From an uncultured Ignavibacteria bacterium (GTDB taxonomy: Bacteria > Bacteroidota > Ignavibacteria > SZUA-365), in NCBI GenBank assembly GCA_913061095.1, contig CAJXVM010000017.1:1-64000 (forward strand): DNA of 64,000 nt, given 5' to 3'. Below are positions 41,039 through 51,905 of the stretch, in pieces (positions within the stretch are counted from its first letter, which is position 1; every line of letters begins with the position of its first letter). The position numbers and the translations under genes were made by a program. The notes under the pieces are model-generated. The model did not search any database. It saw nothing but the letters and a program-made list of their open reading frames with translations, and was not told the origin of the DNA.

Positions 41039-41533
41039 CTATCCTCGTTTGGGCAGGGGCAGCGCCCCCGGAATCCCCATCAGTGGGTAATCCTTGCGCA
41101 TCGGAAAATACTCGAATTCCTCGGGCATGTACATGCGGCGGAGATCCGGGTGCCCCGAAAACTCGACGCCGATCATGTCGTAGGATTCACGCTCGTACCA
41201 TCCGGCACCAGGGAAGACGCCCGTGATACTGGGGATGACGGCGTCGTCTTCGTCCACCCGCACCTTCAGGTGAATGCGCACATGCTCCTTGATAGAGAAG
41301 AAGTGATAGTTCACTTCGAAACGCTTGATGCGCTCGTAGGCGTCGAGGGCGAACACATCCTCGCAGAGCGGGAAGGGACATTCCTCATTGTCGCGCAGCC
41401 AGGTCACCGCCTCGACAATGGCGCTGCGATCAACGACGACGATCACGTCGTCACGAAATTCGCGCACCTCTTCGACGGCGTCGCCGAGCCGCTCGCGCAG
41501 CGTGTGTACAACCTTTTCGATAACTGGGTTCAT
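41039..41533 (-). CDS. nuoC: NADH-quinone oxidoreductase subunit C
   Basis: 164 residues of the 30-kDa subunit. The signature GAGWYERESYDMIGVEFSGHPDLRRM matches the PROSITE-type complex I 30-kDa motif (ERE.yD..G..f..hp.l.r). It makes the peripheral arm next to NuoD and NuoB and has no cofactor. Confidence 0.95.
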   Translation of the reverse strand: MNPVIEKVVHTLRERLGDAVEEVREFRDDVIVVVDRSAIVEAVTWLRDNEECPFPLCEDVFALDAYERIKRFEVNYHFFSIKEHVRIHLKVRVDEDDAVIPSITGVFPGAGWYERESYDMIGVEFSGHPDLRRMYMPEEFEYFPMRKDYPLMGIPGALPLPKRG

Positions 41534-41582
41534 GGGTATCCGTCAGATGTGATGCGCGGGACGCAGGGTCCCGCGCCGGAAA

Positions 41583-42089
41583 TTATGAAACGATGATCGG
41601 TTCCTTGCGGTCGCGGTAGTCCAGCACGCTGGATTTTTCCACCTTCTTCTGCAGCTCAATGAGCGCATTGAAGAGATTTTCCGGGCGCGGCGGACAGCCG
41701 GCCGTGAAGACATCCACCGGAAGGAACTGGTCGATGCCCTGAACAACCGAATAACTGCGGAACATGCCTCCGGAAGAGGCACAGGCTCCCATGGCGACCA
41801 CCCATCGGGGTTCTGCCATCTGATCGTAAATCTTGCGCACCACGTGCGCCATCTTGTAGGTAACTGTTCCGGCCACGATCATAACATCGGATTGCCGCGG
41901 TGAAAAGCGCATGACCTCCATGCCGAAGCGGGAGATATCATGCCGCGGATCACCGGCGGACATCAGCTCGATGGCGCAGCAGGAAAGGCCCATCGGCATC
42001 GGCCACAGCGAGTTTTTACGGCCCCATGCGATCAGTGCGTCAAGTTGCGTCGTGATGTATCCTTCACCAAGGGCTGATTCTAATCCCAT
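41583..42089 (-). CDS. nuoB: NADH-quinone oxidoreductase subunit B
   Basis: 168 residues. The N2 [4Fe-4S] ligands are the tandem Cys pair of GLSCCAIE, the Cys of [14 protein letters not shown] and the Cys of [11 protein letters not shown]. It delivers electrons to quinone. Its start overlaps the nuoA stop by 10 bases. Confidence 0.96.
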   Translation of the reverse strand: MGLESALGEGYITTQLDALIAWGRKNSLWPMPMGLSCCAIELMSAGDPRHDISRFGMEVMRFSPRQSDVMIVAGTVTYKMAHVVRKIYDQMAEPRWVVAMGACASSGGMFRSYSVVQGIDQFLPVDVFTAGCPPRPENLFNALIELQKKVEKSSVLDYRDRKEPIIVS

Positions 42090-42436
42090 TGCAGTGCTCC
42101 TTTCTTCAGCTCATAAATAAAGCCGACAGCTAAAACAACGATAAACACTGACATAACAACAAATCCGGTCCATCCGAGTTCCCGAAACTGTACCGCCCAG
42201 GGATACATGAACACTACCTCGATGTCGAAGACGATGAAGGACAGCGCAACCATGTAGTATTTGACCGAAAAACGGTAATGCGCCGTACTTACCGGATCGA
42301 CACCGCTTTCATAGGTCGAATGTTTTTCCCTGTACGGACGCTGGGGACCGAGCAGCCAGGAAAGGTTGATTGAGACGACACCAAAGATGACCGCGATGCC
42401 GATGATGAGAAGAATGGGGATGTAGCTTTCGATCAT
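42080..42436 (-). CDS. nuoA: NADH-quinone oxidoreductase subunit A
   Basis: 118 residues, three membrane helices. [20 protein letters not shown] and [17 protein letters not shown] hold the conserved acidic residues of the loop and helix 2 near the quinone channel. It is the first gene of the nuoABCDEF block; the 78-base spacer to the upstream acyl-CoA synthetase gene is too short to tell whether it has its own promoter. Confidence 0.95.
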   Translation of the reverse strand: MIESYIPILLIIGIAVIFGVVSINLSWLLGPQRPYREKHSTYESGVDPVSTAHYRFSVKYYMVALSFIVFDIEVVFMYPWAVQFRELGWTGFVVMSVFIVVLAVGFIYELKKGALQWD

Positions 42437-42514
42437 ATCGCGTAAAAACAGTTGTGCCTGTCAAGGAAGTAATGTACGTAAAAGTCCCATGATCACCAAC
42501 GGGGAATACCCGGC

Positions 42515-44323
42515 TCAGGTGCGGTACATCGCCTCGATCAGATCATGGTATCGCTCCTCAACGGCCTTGCGCCGGATTTTGAGGCTGGGTGTCATCTCGC
42601 CGTTTTCAATCGTGAACGGTTCTTCCAGCAGCGTGAAGCGACGCACCTTTTCGAAATTCGCGAGATCCTTCTGAGTGCCCTGTATGGTGCCTTCGATGAG
42701 TTTGAGGATTTCCGCGTTCCTTACGAGATCAGCAGTTTCGCTGTAGGAAATGCCGTGCGAGTCCGCATACTCGCGCAACGTGTCGAAATCCGGTACGATC
42801 AATGCCGTCAGGTACATTCGCTTATCCCCGATAAGCACGAACTGGTCGATGTATTCACTGCTCGCAAAGAGATTTTCGATCGGTTGCGGGGCAATATTCT
42901 TCCCGCCGGAACTCACGAACAAATGCTTTTTCCTGTCGGTGATATACAGATAGCCGTTCTCATCAAGCATGCCGATGTCGCCCGTGCGCAGCCAGCCCTC
43001 GTCGTCGATTGCCTCCTCGGTTGCCTTCCTGTTGTTGTAATAGCCTTTCATTACATGCGGTCCGCGCGTGAGAATCTCCCCGTCCTCGGCGATCGTGACC
43101 TCGACACCGGGGATCGGCTGTCCCACGGTTCCGAAGCGGTGCTGCCCGAGGCGATTGACGGCGATGACCGGCGAACTCTCGGTCAGGCCGTACCCCTCGA
43201 CGATCGTAAGCCCGACCGCCTCGAAGAACTCCCCGAGTTCCCGGGGCAGCGCCGCCCCCCCGGAGACAAAGAAGCGGATGCGTCCGCCGGTACGCTCGCG
43301 CAGCTTGCTGAAGACCAGCCGCGATGCGAGCGCGTGCTGTGATCGAAGCAGCAGGCCCGCGCCGGCGTGCTTTTCCTCCTGCACGAAGCGCCGTCCGACG
43401 CCGACAGCCCAGTAAAAGATTTTGCGCTTCGCCGCGGAATCCTTCTCCACCATGCGTGCGATGCGGTTGTAGATACGCTCGAACAGCCGTGGCACGGCGA
43501 CCATGACCGTGGGACGAACCTCGATCATATTCTCAGCGACGGTTTCGACACTCTCGGCATAGGCGATCGTCGCGCCGCATGACATCGCGACGTAAAACCC
43601 GGCCATGCGCTCGAAGACGTGACAGAGCGGCAGAAAGGAAAGCAGCACATCCTGGTCGCCGATGTGGATGACCTCGGTCGAAGCCATGACATTGGAGACG
43701 AAATTATCATGCGTGAGCATGACACCTTTCGGATTCCCCGTCGTGCCGGAGGTATAAATGATCGTGCACAGATCCTCCGGCGTGACGGTGACGGAGGCCT
43801 CGCGAAGCGCATTTGGATGCTGCTGATGTTCTTTCCTTCCGGCATCCAGCACGGACGTGAAGCTCAGCACACCGTCCGGCAGATCCTCCATCTCATTCAT
43901 GACAATCACATGCTTGAGGGATTTCACCGCATCGCGGATCTTCAGAAGCTTGGTCAGCTGGAAACGGTTGGAGACAACTGCGACGGAGACCCCGGCATCC
44001 TTGAGAATATATTCGACCTGCTTTGCAGTCTGCGACGGAAAAATCGGGACATCCACGGCTCCGTGATAGAGGGCAGCAAGATCGGTGATCACCCACTCGG
44101 GACGGTTCTCGGCGAGAATCGCGACACGGTCGCCGCGTGTGACGCCCAGTTCGGCGAGTCCGTGATAGAACTGCGCGACCAGCTCGCGCATCTCGCTGTA
44201 GCGAAGCGGCGCGAATTCCCCCTCGACCTTACGCAGAATCAGGGGACGCTCGTCGTGCATGTATTTGTCCGTGAGATTGAGGAACATCTCAGGGATTGTG
44301 GCGAAGGTCACTGCTACGCTCAT
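42515..44323 (-). CDS. fadD: Long-chain acyl-CoA synthetase (AMP-forming)
   Basis: 602 residues. The P-loop IYTSGTTGNPKGVMLTH, the VEGYGLTESSPV adenine-site motif, GWLRTGDIG and the A10 lysine region form the full ANL superfamily set. The 600-residue long-chain form matches the bacterial FAA1/FadD15-like branch. It activates fatty acids to acyl-CoA for lipid metabolism. It lies between pyrE and nuoA on the same strand with spacers of about 80-100 bases. Confidence 0.92.
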   Translation of the reverse strand: MSVAVTFATIPEMFLNLTDKYMHDERPLILRKVEGEFAPLRYSEMRELVAQFYHGLAELGVTRGDRVAILAENRPEWVITDLAALYHGAVDVPIFPSQTAKQVEYILKDAGVSVAVVSNRFQLTKLLKIRDAVKSLKHVIVMNEMEDLPDGVLSFTSVLDAGRKEHQQHPNALREASVTVTPEDLCTIIYTSGTTGNPKGVMLTHDNFVSNVMASTEVIHIGDQDVLLSFLPLCHVFERMAGFYVAMSCGATIAYAESVETVAENMIEVRPTVMVAVPRLFERIYNRIARMVEKDSAAKRKIFYWAVGVGRRFVQEEKHAGAGLLLRSQHALASRLVFSKLRERTGGRIRFFVSGGAALPRELGEFFEAVGLTIVEGYGLTESSPVIAVNRLGQHRFGTVGQPIPGVEVTIAEDGEILTRGPHVMKGYYNNRKATEEAIDDEGWLRTGDIGMLDENGYLYITDRKKHLFVSSGGKNIAPQPIENLFASSEYIDQFVLIGDKRMYLTALIVPDFDTLREYADSHGISYSETADLVRNAEILKLIEGTIQGTQKDLANFEKVRRFTLLEEPFTIENGEMTPSLKIRRKAVEERYHDLIEAMYRT

Positions 44324-44420
44324 AGTCGGACCAGTGTTATTATCGATAGTGAATCAGGGATAGGGTTGTCGGAATATACGGCCCATGCGGTGCAAAGTGC
44401 AACGTACAAGGATCAATGAC

Positions 44421-45002
44421 TCAGGACTTGCCCGACCGACCGGGTTTGGTGACAGGGACGCCGTCGCGACAGAGCGGACAATCTTCCGGACGATATGTCA
44501 CGACGTTCAGTGTCAGCAGGGCCTTCGACGGAATGCCGAAATCGACGGCACCGCCGCTGCGGTCAACGAGAAATGCCAGCCCGGCGATCTGTGCACCGGT
44601 CTGCCGTACGACATCGAGCACTTCGAATACGCTCCCCCCCGTCGTGACGACATCCTCCACCAGCAGAACACGGTCTTCCGGAGTCAGCGCGAAGCCGCGC
44701 CGCATGGTCATGGTGCCGTCGACGCGCTCGGTGAACATGGCACGCAGTCCCAACTGGCGCGCTGTCTCATGCGCGAGAATAATGCCTCCCGTAGCAGGAC
44801 CGACGACGACGGTCGGCTTCGAATCAGACCATTGCTCGACGAACTCCGAGCAGAGCTGCGCCGTCACGCCGGGATGTTCGAGCACTCGGAATTTCTCTAC
44901 GTAGTGCGGACTGTGAAGCCCCGAAGTCAATACGAAGTGACCTTCAAGAAAGGCGCCTGATTGTTTGAAGATATCGAGAATCTGATCCTGGGTTCTTGGC
45001 AT
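44421..45002 (-). CDS. pyrE: Orotate phosphoribosyltransferase
   Basis: 193 residues. The PRPP-binding motif VLLVEDVVTTGGSVFEVL and the substrate loop FVLTSGLHSPHYVEKF are typical of type I phosphoribosyltransferases. It makes OMP in UMP synthesis. ATG 45002 has a GGAGA ribosome site; the longer open frame starts upstream without one. The C-terminus carries CPLCRDG, a Cys pair seen in some PyrE proteins. Confidence 0.92.
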   Translation of the reverse strand: MPRTQDQILDIFKQSGAFLEGHFVLTSGLHSPHYVEKFRVLEHPGVTAQLCSEFVEQWSDSKPTVVVGPATGGIILAHETARQLGLRAMFTERVDGTMTMRRGFALTPEDRVLLVEDVVTTGGSVFEVLDVVRQTGAQIAGLAFLVDRSGGAVDFGIPSKALLTLNVVTYRPEDCPLCRDGVPVTKPGRSGKS

Positions 45003-45071
45003 GCCGTCTCCGGATAATTGTGAGTCGCGAACTGCGAAATATGAATGTATGAAAAAATGAGATGATGAAAA

Positions 45072-45106
45072 GATGGCAAGATCTCCCATCCGGGGATCTC
45101 GCCATC
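45072..45106 (-). terminator. Rho-independent terminator after the TPR gene
   Basis: GATGGCaAGATC…GGATCTcGCCATC forms a near-perfect hairpin (45072-45106) followed by TTTTC on the minus strand. It closes the dnaG–pterin dehydratase–TPR transcript before pyrE. Confidence 0.8.
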
Positions 45107-45132
45107 ATTGAAATCCTCTCCTCGTTTTTTCT

Positions 45133-45450
45133 CTAGCCGAGTTCGTCGAGTTCGGTCTGCATCTCCGAGGCGGCATGCATGTCGCCAGTACTGCGGGCGG
45201 CATTGATGCCGCGCTGGTAGATGTTGCGCGCGTCCTCCTCCCTGCCCTCGAGCGCAAACTGCTGTCCGAGCATGTGGTATGCCGGCACGTAGGACGGGTC
45301 GCGCTGGATGGTCTCCTGCAGAAGTTCGATTCCTTCGGGAATCATCTTGCGGGAGATGTGCTCGAGCGCGAGCGCATAGCGCGTGAACGCGTCTTCGGGC
45401 TCCTGCTCGAGGAACTGTTTCAGCTGATCAAGTCTGTCTGTGGCACTCAT
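45133..45450 (-). CDS. Small TPR-repeat protein
   Basis: 105 residues of two or more tetratricopeptide repeats (DAFTRYALALEHISRKMIPEGIELL, YVPAYHMLGQQFALEGREEDA), probably a cytoplasmic protein-interaction scaffold. Its ATG overlaps the pterin dehydratase stop by 4 bases, so the two are co-translated. Partner unknown. Confidence 0.85.
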   Translation of the reverse strand: MSATDRLDQLKQFLEQEPEDAFTRYALALEHISRKMIPEGIELLQETIQRDPSYVPAYHMLGQQFALEGREEDARNIYQRGINAARSTGDMHAASEMQTELDELG

Positions 45451-45731
45451 TGATCGAACGCCTCGTCGATGCTTGCGGCGAGTGAAAAGTCTTTTTCGGT
45501 GATACCGTTCTCACTGTGCGTGGAGAGGCTGATCGTCACCTTGTTGTATCGTATATCGATGTCGGGATGATGATCCGCCGCGTCGGCGAGGATGCCGATC
45601 TGTGCGACAAATCCGACGGCACGGTGGAAAGACGGCGCCTCATACACTCGCACGATCTGTCCTTCCTTCAGGTCCCATCCCTCCATTGATGCAACGCGCT
45701 GTTCAACGACCTGTGGTTCGAGTGCTGCCAT
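45447..45731 (-). CDS. 4a-hydroxytetrahydrobiopterin dehydratase (pterin-4a-carbinolamine dehydratase)
   Basis: 94 residues from ATG 45731, which has a near-perfect AGGAGG site. ADHHPDIDIRYNKVTISLST plus HSENGITEKDFSLA are the family's catalytic His pair and active-site strand. It recycles the pterin cofactor used by aromatic-amino-acid hydroxylases; some members also act as transcription co-factors (DCoH). The neighbours do not include a hydroxylase. Confidence 0.93.
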   Translation of the reverse strand: MAALEPQVVEQRVASMEGWDLKEGQIVRVYEAPSFHRAVGFVAQIGILADAADHHPDIDIRYNKVTISLSTHSENGITEKDFSLAASIDEAFDQ

Positions 45732-45814
45732 GTATTTCCTCCTGATCTGTTCAAAAGACTCTTCCACCACAACAGGAAACCGCCGAGGATGGTTGCATGG
45801 CGCGCTCTGGCCGC

Positions 45815-47680
45815 TTACAGCTCTTCCGTGTCGAACTCGGGGATGTCTTCGAAGGCCCGGATACCTGCCCAGTTGATCTTGATCAGACGCTGGAGTTCAA
45901 CGAAACGCTGCAGCAGTTCCGGATCATCGGCCTTGCGCGTGCGCTGCTGTAGAGTATTCGCGTGATGCTCCAGCGTGCGTCCCACAACATTCTTGTATGC
46001 ATCGAGAAGCACGCGTCGTTCGTCGGTCGGCGTGACGGTCTGTTTCTGACTCCAGTCACTGATCGGGCGCAGCGGCTCCATCAGCATGTCGGCCAGAAGA
46101 TTGTGCATCGCGACATCGTCGTCGACGTATCCCCAGAGCGCATCGATATCGATGGCACCCTCATGCTCCTGCTGCTCAAGCAGCACGTGGAGAAACTGCT
46201 GCATGCGCGTGTCGTGAAAATATCCTATGCGGATGTGGCTGAGCACTTCCGACTGCAATGCCGACGGAGCAAGCAGCAGAAGCTGACAGAACCGTTTCTC
46301 CTCTTTCGGCATCTCGCCCTCGGAGAGGATTTCCGCGGGGTGCTCACGATACACTTCCGGCGGAGGTGCCGCCTCGCGCTTGCGGCCACGAGATTTCAGC
46401 TCACGGTCGAGCTCCCGGTAAAGCACGGTTTCATAGATGCCGTATTTTTCGGCCACATGATGAATGTAAAATTCCCTGCGGATGGGATCGTCCATACGCG
46501 CCACGAGATCAACGATGCGGTGGATGACCTGCGTTTTCCCTTCCGGCGTTTCCAGCTGTCCCTCATCGCGGAAGCGGTCAGTGATGAAATCGACAAACGA
46601 GACAGCCTGTTCGAGTGTTGTGCGCACCCCCTCTGCGCCATGCCTGCGGACAAACGAATCCGGGTCCTCACCCGCGGGGAGCTGCACAATACGCGAATCG
46701 CAGTCTTCCTCCAAGATGACGTCGATACCGCGCAGCATGGCGTTGAGTCCAGCCGAATCCGCGTCATACAGGAAAAAGAGATTGTGCGTGTAGCGGGCGA
46801 GCAGACGCACCTGTTCGGGGGTGAGCGCCGTGCCGCTCGTGGCGACGACGTTCTGCACACCGGCCTGGTACAGTGAAAGCACATCGGCATATCCTTCCAC
46901 CAGGATCACGGCGTCTTTCTCACGGATGGCGGGATGTGCCTGCGCCAGCCCGTACAGTATGCGGCTCTTATTGTATACCGGAGATTCCGGGGAGTTGAGA
47001 TACTTCGGGTGTTCGTCGGCACCGAGCGCCCGCGCTCCGAAGCCAAGCACTTTTTTCCCGACGCTGATGATGGGAAACACCACGCGGTTGCGAAAGCGGT
47101 CATAGGTATTGCCCGTTTCCTTCCGAATGATCAGTCCCGTCGCTTCAAGAACGTCCTCCGACAGCCCTTTCTCCCGCGCGAAATGCAGGAAGGCATGCCA
47201 GTCGTCCTGCGCGAAACCCAGTCCGAACACACGCTGCGTGTTGGCGTTCCAGTCGCGGGAAGCGAAGTACTCGCGTCCCTTCTTCCCACGCTCACCCTGC
47301 AGCGTGTCATAGAAGAAACGGGCCGCGAGACGGTTGGCCTCATACATGGCCTCGATTTCTTCGCGCGTCTCTTTCGACGGACCACCCTGGCGTTCCAGCG
47401 CGATGCCGTAGCGTTCCGCCAGCATGTCCACCGCATCGAGAAAGGAAATATGCTCGATTTCCATGAGAAACGTGAAGACATTGCCGCCCTTTCCGCAGCC
47501 GAAGCATTTGAAAATGCCACGTTCGGGATTGACATTGAACGAGGGCGTCTTCTCGCGGTGAAAGGGACAGAGGCCCGTGTAATTGCGCCCCGCCTTCTTC
47601 AAACGGACGAAGCCGCTGACAACGTCGAGTATGTCAGCGGCCGCGCGGATTTCGTCGATCTTGTGTTCGGGGATTCTCAT
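45815..47680 (-). CDS. dnaG: DNA primase
   Basis: 621 residues. The N-terminal zinc-binding domain has CPFHREKTPSF…FKCFGCGKGG (CHC2 type, residues ~38-65). The toprim core has VILVEGYADVLSL and the later FFLYDADSAGLNAM motifs, followed by a C-terminal DnaB-interacting helix region. It makes RNA primers at the replication fork. Its ATG overlaps the stop of the preceding T9SS gene (ATGA). Confidence 0.96.
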   Translation of the reverse strand: MRIPEHKIDEIRAAADILDVVSGFVRLKKAGRNYTGLCPFHREKTPSFNVNPERGIFKCFGCGKGGNVFTFLMEIEHISFLDAVDMLAERYGIALERQGGPSKETREEIEAMYEANRLAARFFYDTLQGERGKKGREYFASRDWNANTQRVFGLGFAQDDWHAFLHFAREKGLSEDVLEATGLIIRKETGNTYDRFRNRVVFPIISVGKKVLGFGARALGADEHPKYLNSPESPVYNKSRILYGLAQAHPAIREKDAVILVEGYADVLSLYQAGVQNVVATSGTALTPEQVRLLARYTHNLFFLYDADSAGLNAMLRGIDVILEEDCDSRIVQLPAGEDPDSFVRRHGAEGVRTTLEQAVSFVDFITDRFRDEGQLETPEGKTQVIHRIVDLVARMDDPIRREFYIHHVAEKYGIYETVLYRELDRELKSRGRKREAAPPPEVYREHPAEILSEGEMPKEEKRFCQLLLLAPSALQSEVLSHIRIGYFHDTRMQQFLHVLLEQQEHEGAIDIDALWGYVDDDVAMHNLLADMLMEPLRPISDWSQKQTVTPTDERRVLLDAYKNVVGRTLEHHANTLQQRTRKADDPELLQRFVELQRLIKINWAGIRAFEDIPEFDTEEL

Positions 47681-48648
47681 TTCATCAGCAGCATCTTCCG
47701 CGTCTGTGACAGACCGTTCGCGGTCAGCCGCACTGTGTACAATCCGCCGGGCAGGTCTCCCGCACGGAAATGCGCTACCTGCCGACCGGCATCGGTGATC
47801 CCTTCGCGAAGCACCGCCACTTCCCTGCCGAGAGCGTCATACACCGCGAGGCGGACGTGTGTGCGCTCCCCGATCATGTAGCCGATGGAGGTAGAGGGAT
47901 TGAACGGGTTGGGATAATTCTGCTCGAGCGCGAATTCCGCCGCGATGGGGACCTCGCTGACATCGGTGGGATAGATCACCGGGAGATCGGGATTATACCC
48001 GACAACCGCGCGAATGAACAGTCCGGCCTGGGCGCCGCCGACCGCCAACGGATTTTTGGCGTACTCGGCGTCAGGCGTGACGGAATAGCGCCGGTAACGC
48101 TCGTATTCCTGTACTCCCGGCCTGATGAGCATGCTCAGGCCATGCCAGAGTCCGCCGCCGAGGGCGAATTTCTGGGAAGACTGCAGCGTCACGCCGACAA
48201 TGAAATCACGTTTCGGGGAAAAAATCACCGGGGGATTCAGCTTCACCGCGAGCACATCACGCGCGCCAGCTTCGAGCGGATGATCAAAACGGATATTCGG
48301 GCTCGGGAAACCGGCGTCCCCGAGATCCACCCGGTAGGTGTTTTCCAGACTGACCAGGTGCGGCGGCACCTCACCGTTCTCGTACACATAGACGATGAGC
48401 GTGTCATCCCCGGTGAGTGCCTGGAACTTCACGACGCTGAATCCCACAAGAACCGTGTGCAGTGTGCATTTTTCCGCCGGCGTGAACCGCGCGTTGAAAA
48501 CGACATCCACTTCCCCGGGGAAACGCGTGACGGCGAGCAGGTCTCCGTTGCGAACGTCGCCGATACCGTCGTACTGCAGTGTGTCCGTCTGCGCCTGCAG
48601 TCCGTTCCATAGCACACAAAGCATGAAAATGGTGGCAAGATACTTCAT
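47677..48648 (-). CDS. Secreted protein of unknown function with T9SS sorting domain
   Basis: 323 residues from ATG 48648 (GGAGC ribosome site). The signal peptide ends about GLQAQ (20). The body (~25-235) is beta-rich and unrecognised; it contains VRNGDLLAVTRFPGE and DFIVGVTLQSSQKFALGGG and may be a jelly-roll-like domain. The C-terminal ~85 residues, FALEQNYPNPFNPSTSIGYM to SQTRKMLLMK, are the T9SS sorting signal, so it is exported. Its gene is translationally coupled to dnaG, an odd pairing of a surface protein with a replication gene. Confidence 0.85.
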   Translation of the reverse strand: MKYLATIFMLCVLWNGLQAQTDTLQYDGIGDVRNGDLLAVTRFPGEVDVVFNARFTPAEKCTLHTVLVGFSVVKFQALTGDDTLIVYVYENGEVPPHLVSLENTYRVDLGDAGFPSPNIRFDHPLEAGARDVLAVKLNPPVIFSPKRDFIVGVTLQSSQKFALGGGLWHGLSMLIRPGVQEYERYRRYSVTPDAEYAKNPLAVGGAQAGLFIRAVVGYNPDLPVIYPTDVSEVPIAAEFALEQNYPNPFNPSTSIGYMIGERTHVRLAVYDALGREVAVLREGITDAGRQVAHFRAGDLPGGLYTVRLTANGLSQTRKMLLMK

Positions 48649-48706
48649 GGACGCTCCTGCGAATCTGATAAGCGCATCTGTAAAATAAGATATTCCGGCG
48701 TCACGT

Positions 48707-50347
<1,641 letters not shown>

Positions 50348-50384
50348 TTAGCAGGTGAGCACGTGACACGAATAGACGCTGCCG

Positions 50385-51317
50385 TCAGGCAAAAACAACG
50401 AAATCAAGGTAGAGAAATACGGCCGGTGAAACAAAAATGAAGCTGTCGAAACGGTCGAGCACTCCGCCGTGACCGGGCAGAAGACCCGAAGAGTCTTTCA
50501 CACCCGCATCCCGTTTCAAGAGGGATTCCACCAGGTCGCCGAGCTGTCCGATCACCCCGACGATGCCACCGATGACCAGCGCCTCGGCGAGCGTGAGATA
50601 ATCGACCACCAGCCAGCGTGCGAGGGCCATCGTTCCCAGAGCGGCGACGAGACCCCAGATGGCGCCCTCCCAGGTTTTGTTGGGACTCACGCGCGGGAAT
50701 AGCCTGTGCCGTCCCATGGCGCGCCCGCCGAAATACGCGGCCGTATCACACATCCAGATCGAGGCGAGCAGGGCGATCACCGTGAACCCGCCCCAGGCAT
50801 CGAGCTGGGCCGCCTGCGCGGGCGAAAGATCCGCCGTGCCGAACACGGGTCCGACATGGAATTCACGCACGGTGAAGATTTCCCTGATTCCCACGGCCGT
50901 CCCGAGAAAGAGTCCGATATACAGCGCTCCGAGCACGGTCACGGCGATGTTGAACAGCGGAGACGGCCGGTTGCGGAACAGCTCGATCAGAAAGACCGCG
51001 GGAAGAACGAGCAGCAGAATCCAGATGAAGGCCTGCCATTGCAGCGGCCAGTGCAGGCCGCCACCGAACAGTGCGGGGATGTCACGACTCAGCCGTTCAT
51101 GAAGAAACACCAGGAGCAGCAGGAGTCCCGCCGCTGCCATCATGCCGGTCTGGGGATGAACGTCCTTCGCACGAGCGAGTCCGGCGAACTCACCTGCGGC
51201 GACGACAAGCACCACGGCGATGAACAGCGCCCAGGCGTAGCCGCCGAACCATGCCAGGGCAAGGACGCCGGGAATGGCGACGACGGCGACGAGCACCCGT
51301 GTACCGGTGTTACTCAC
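50385..51317 (-). CDS. cdsA: Phosphatidate cytidylyltransferase (CDP-diglyceride synthase)
   Basis: 310 residues, about eight membrane helices, GTG start at 51317 that overlaps the zinc-ribbon stop. The signature SPNKTWEGAIWGLV…GDLVESLLKRDAGVKDSSGLLPGHGGVLDRFDS is the CDP-alcohol phosphatidyltransferase family active site (CDS motif). It makes CDP-diacylglycerol for phospholipid synthesis; the adjacent pyrG supplies the CTP that it uses. Confidence 0.95.
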   Translation of the reverse strand: MSNTGTRVLVAVVAIPGVLALAWFGGYAWALFIAVVLVVAAGEFAGLARAKDVHPQTGMMAAAGLLLLLVFLHERLSRDIPALFGGGLHWPLQWQAFIWILLLVLPAVFLIELFRNRPSPLFNIAVTVLGALYIGLFLGTAVGIREIFTVREFHVGPVFGTADLSPAQAAQLDAWGGFTVIALLASIWMCDTAAYFGGRAMGRHRLFPRVSPNKTWEGAIWGLVAALGTMALARWLVVDYLTLAEALVIGGIVGVIGQLGDLVESLLKRDAGVKDSSGLLPGHGGVLDRFDSFIFVSPAVFLYLDFVVFA

Positions 51318-51892
51318 GCATCGTCCCTGTCGCCGGATTCACTGTCTGAGAGCCCCTCTTCGCTCATCAGGGCGGTAATGACATCGCGCGCCTCTTCGAG
51401 CTGGGAGCGCGGAACCATGATGTTGACCATGGCCAGAGATCCCATGTTGGTAAAGTAGACATGATCGTGCTGATTGAATACCACCGCGTTGATGCCGGCG
51501 CCTTCGAGATTGGCCTTGATCATGTCGGCCTCGTAATCCGTCGAAGTGGTGTACGCCACCACAAAGCCCTGATGCAGGTTCAGATGCTCGTCGTTTTCAC
51601 AGAAAATCCGTCCGTTGTGCCGCGTTGAGCACTGCTCACAGACGGGTTTGCCGCAGATGACACAGCCGCCGATCGCGGAACGATCGGGGTGATTTTCGCA
51701 TTCGGGCCGCTCATCGGCCGGAATCTCGGGCTGAAGAACGCCGCAGTTGTCGCAGAACGTATCATCTTCGCGCACGTACTCCTTGCAGTTCGGACAGAAC
51801 TGCGGAGTGCCCTCGCGCAGCGGGATTCTGCAGTCCGCGCATTCCTTGATCCCAGGCTGATATTCGACATGGCAATTCGGACAGTATGGCAT
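51314..51892 (-). CDS. Zinc-ribbon/B-box protein with DUF2007 domain
   Basis: 192 residues. It has two zinc ribbons (CPNCHVEYQPGIKECADC and CPNCKEYVREDDTFCDNC), then a B-box-like finger (CENH…CVICGKPVCEQCS…FCENDEHLNLH). A C-terminal DUF2007-type domain (about 105-175) has YTTSTDYEADMIKANLEGAGINA. The acidic tail ends DRDDA. The GAGGAGG ribosome site is excellent. It may be a sensor or adaptor; the ligand is unknown. It is coupled to cdsA (GTGA overlap). Confidence 0.85.
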   Translation of the reverse strand: MPYCPNCHVEYQPGIKECADCRIPLREGTPQFCPNCKEYVREDDTFCDNCGVLQPEIPADERPECENHPDRSAIGGCVICGKPVCEQCSTRHNGRIFCENDEHLNLHQGFVVAYTTSTDYEADMIKANLEGAGINAVVFNQHDHVYFTNMGSLAMVNIMVPRSQLEEARDVITALMSEEGLSDSESGDRDDA

Positions 51893-51905
51893 AAAACCTC
51901 CTCGG

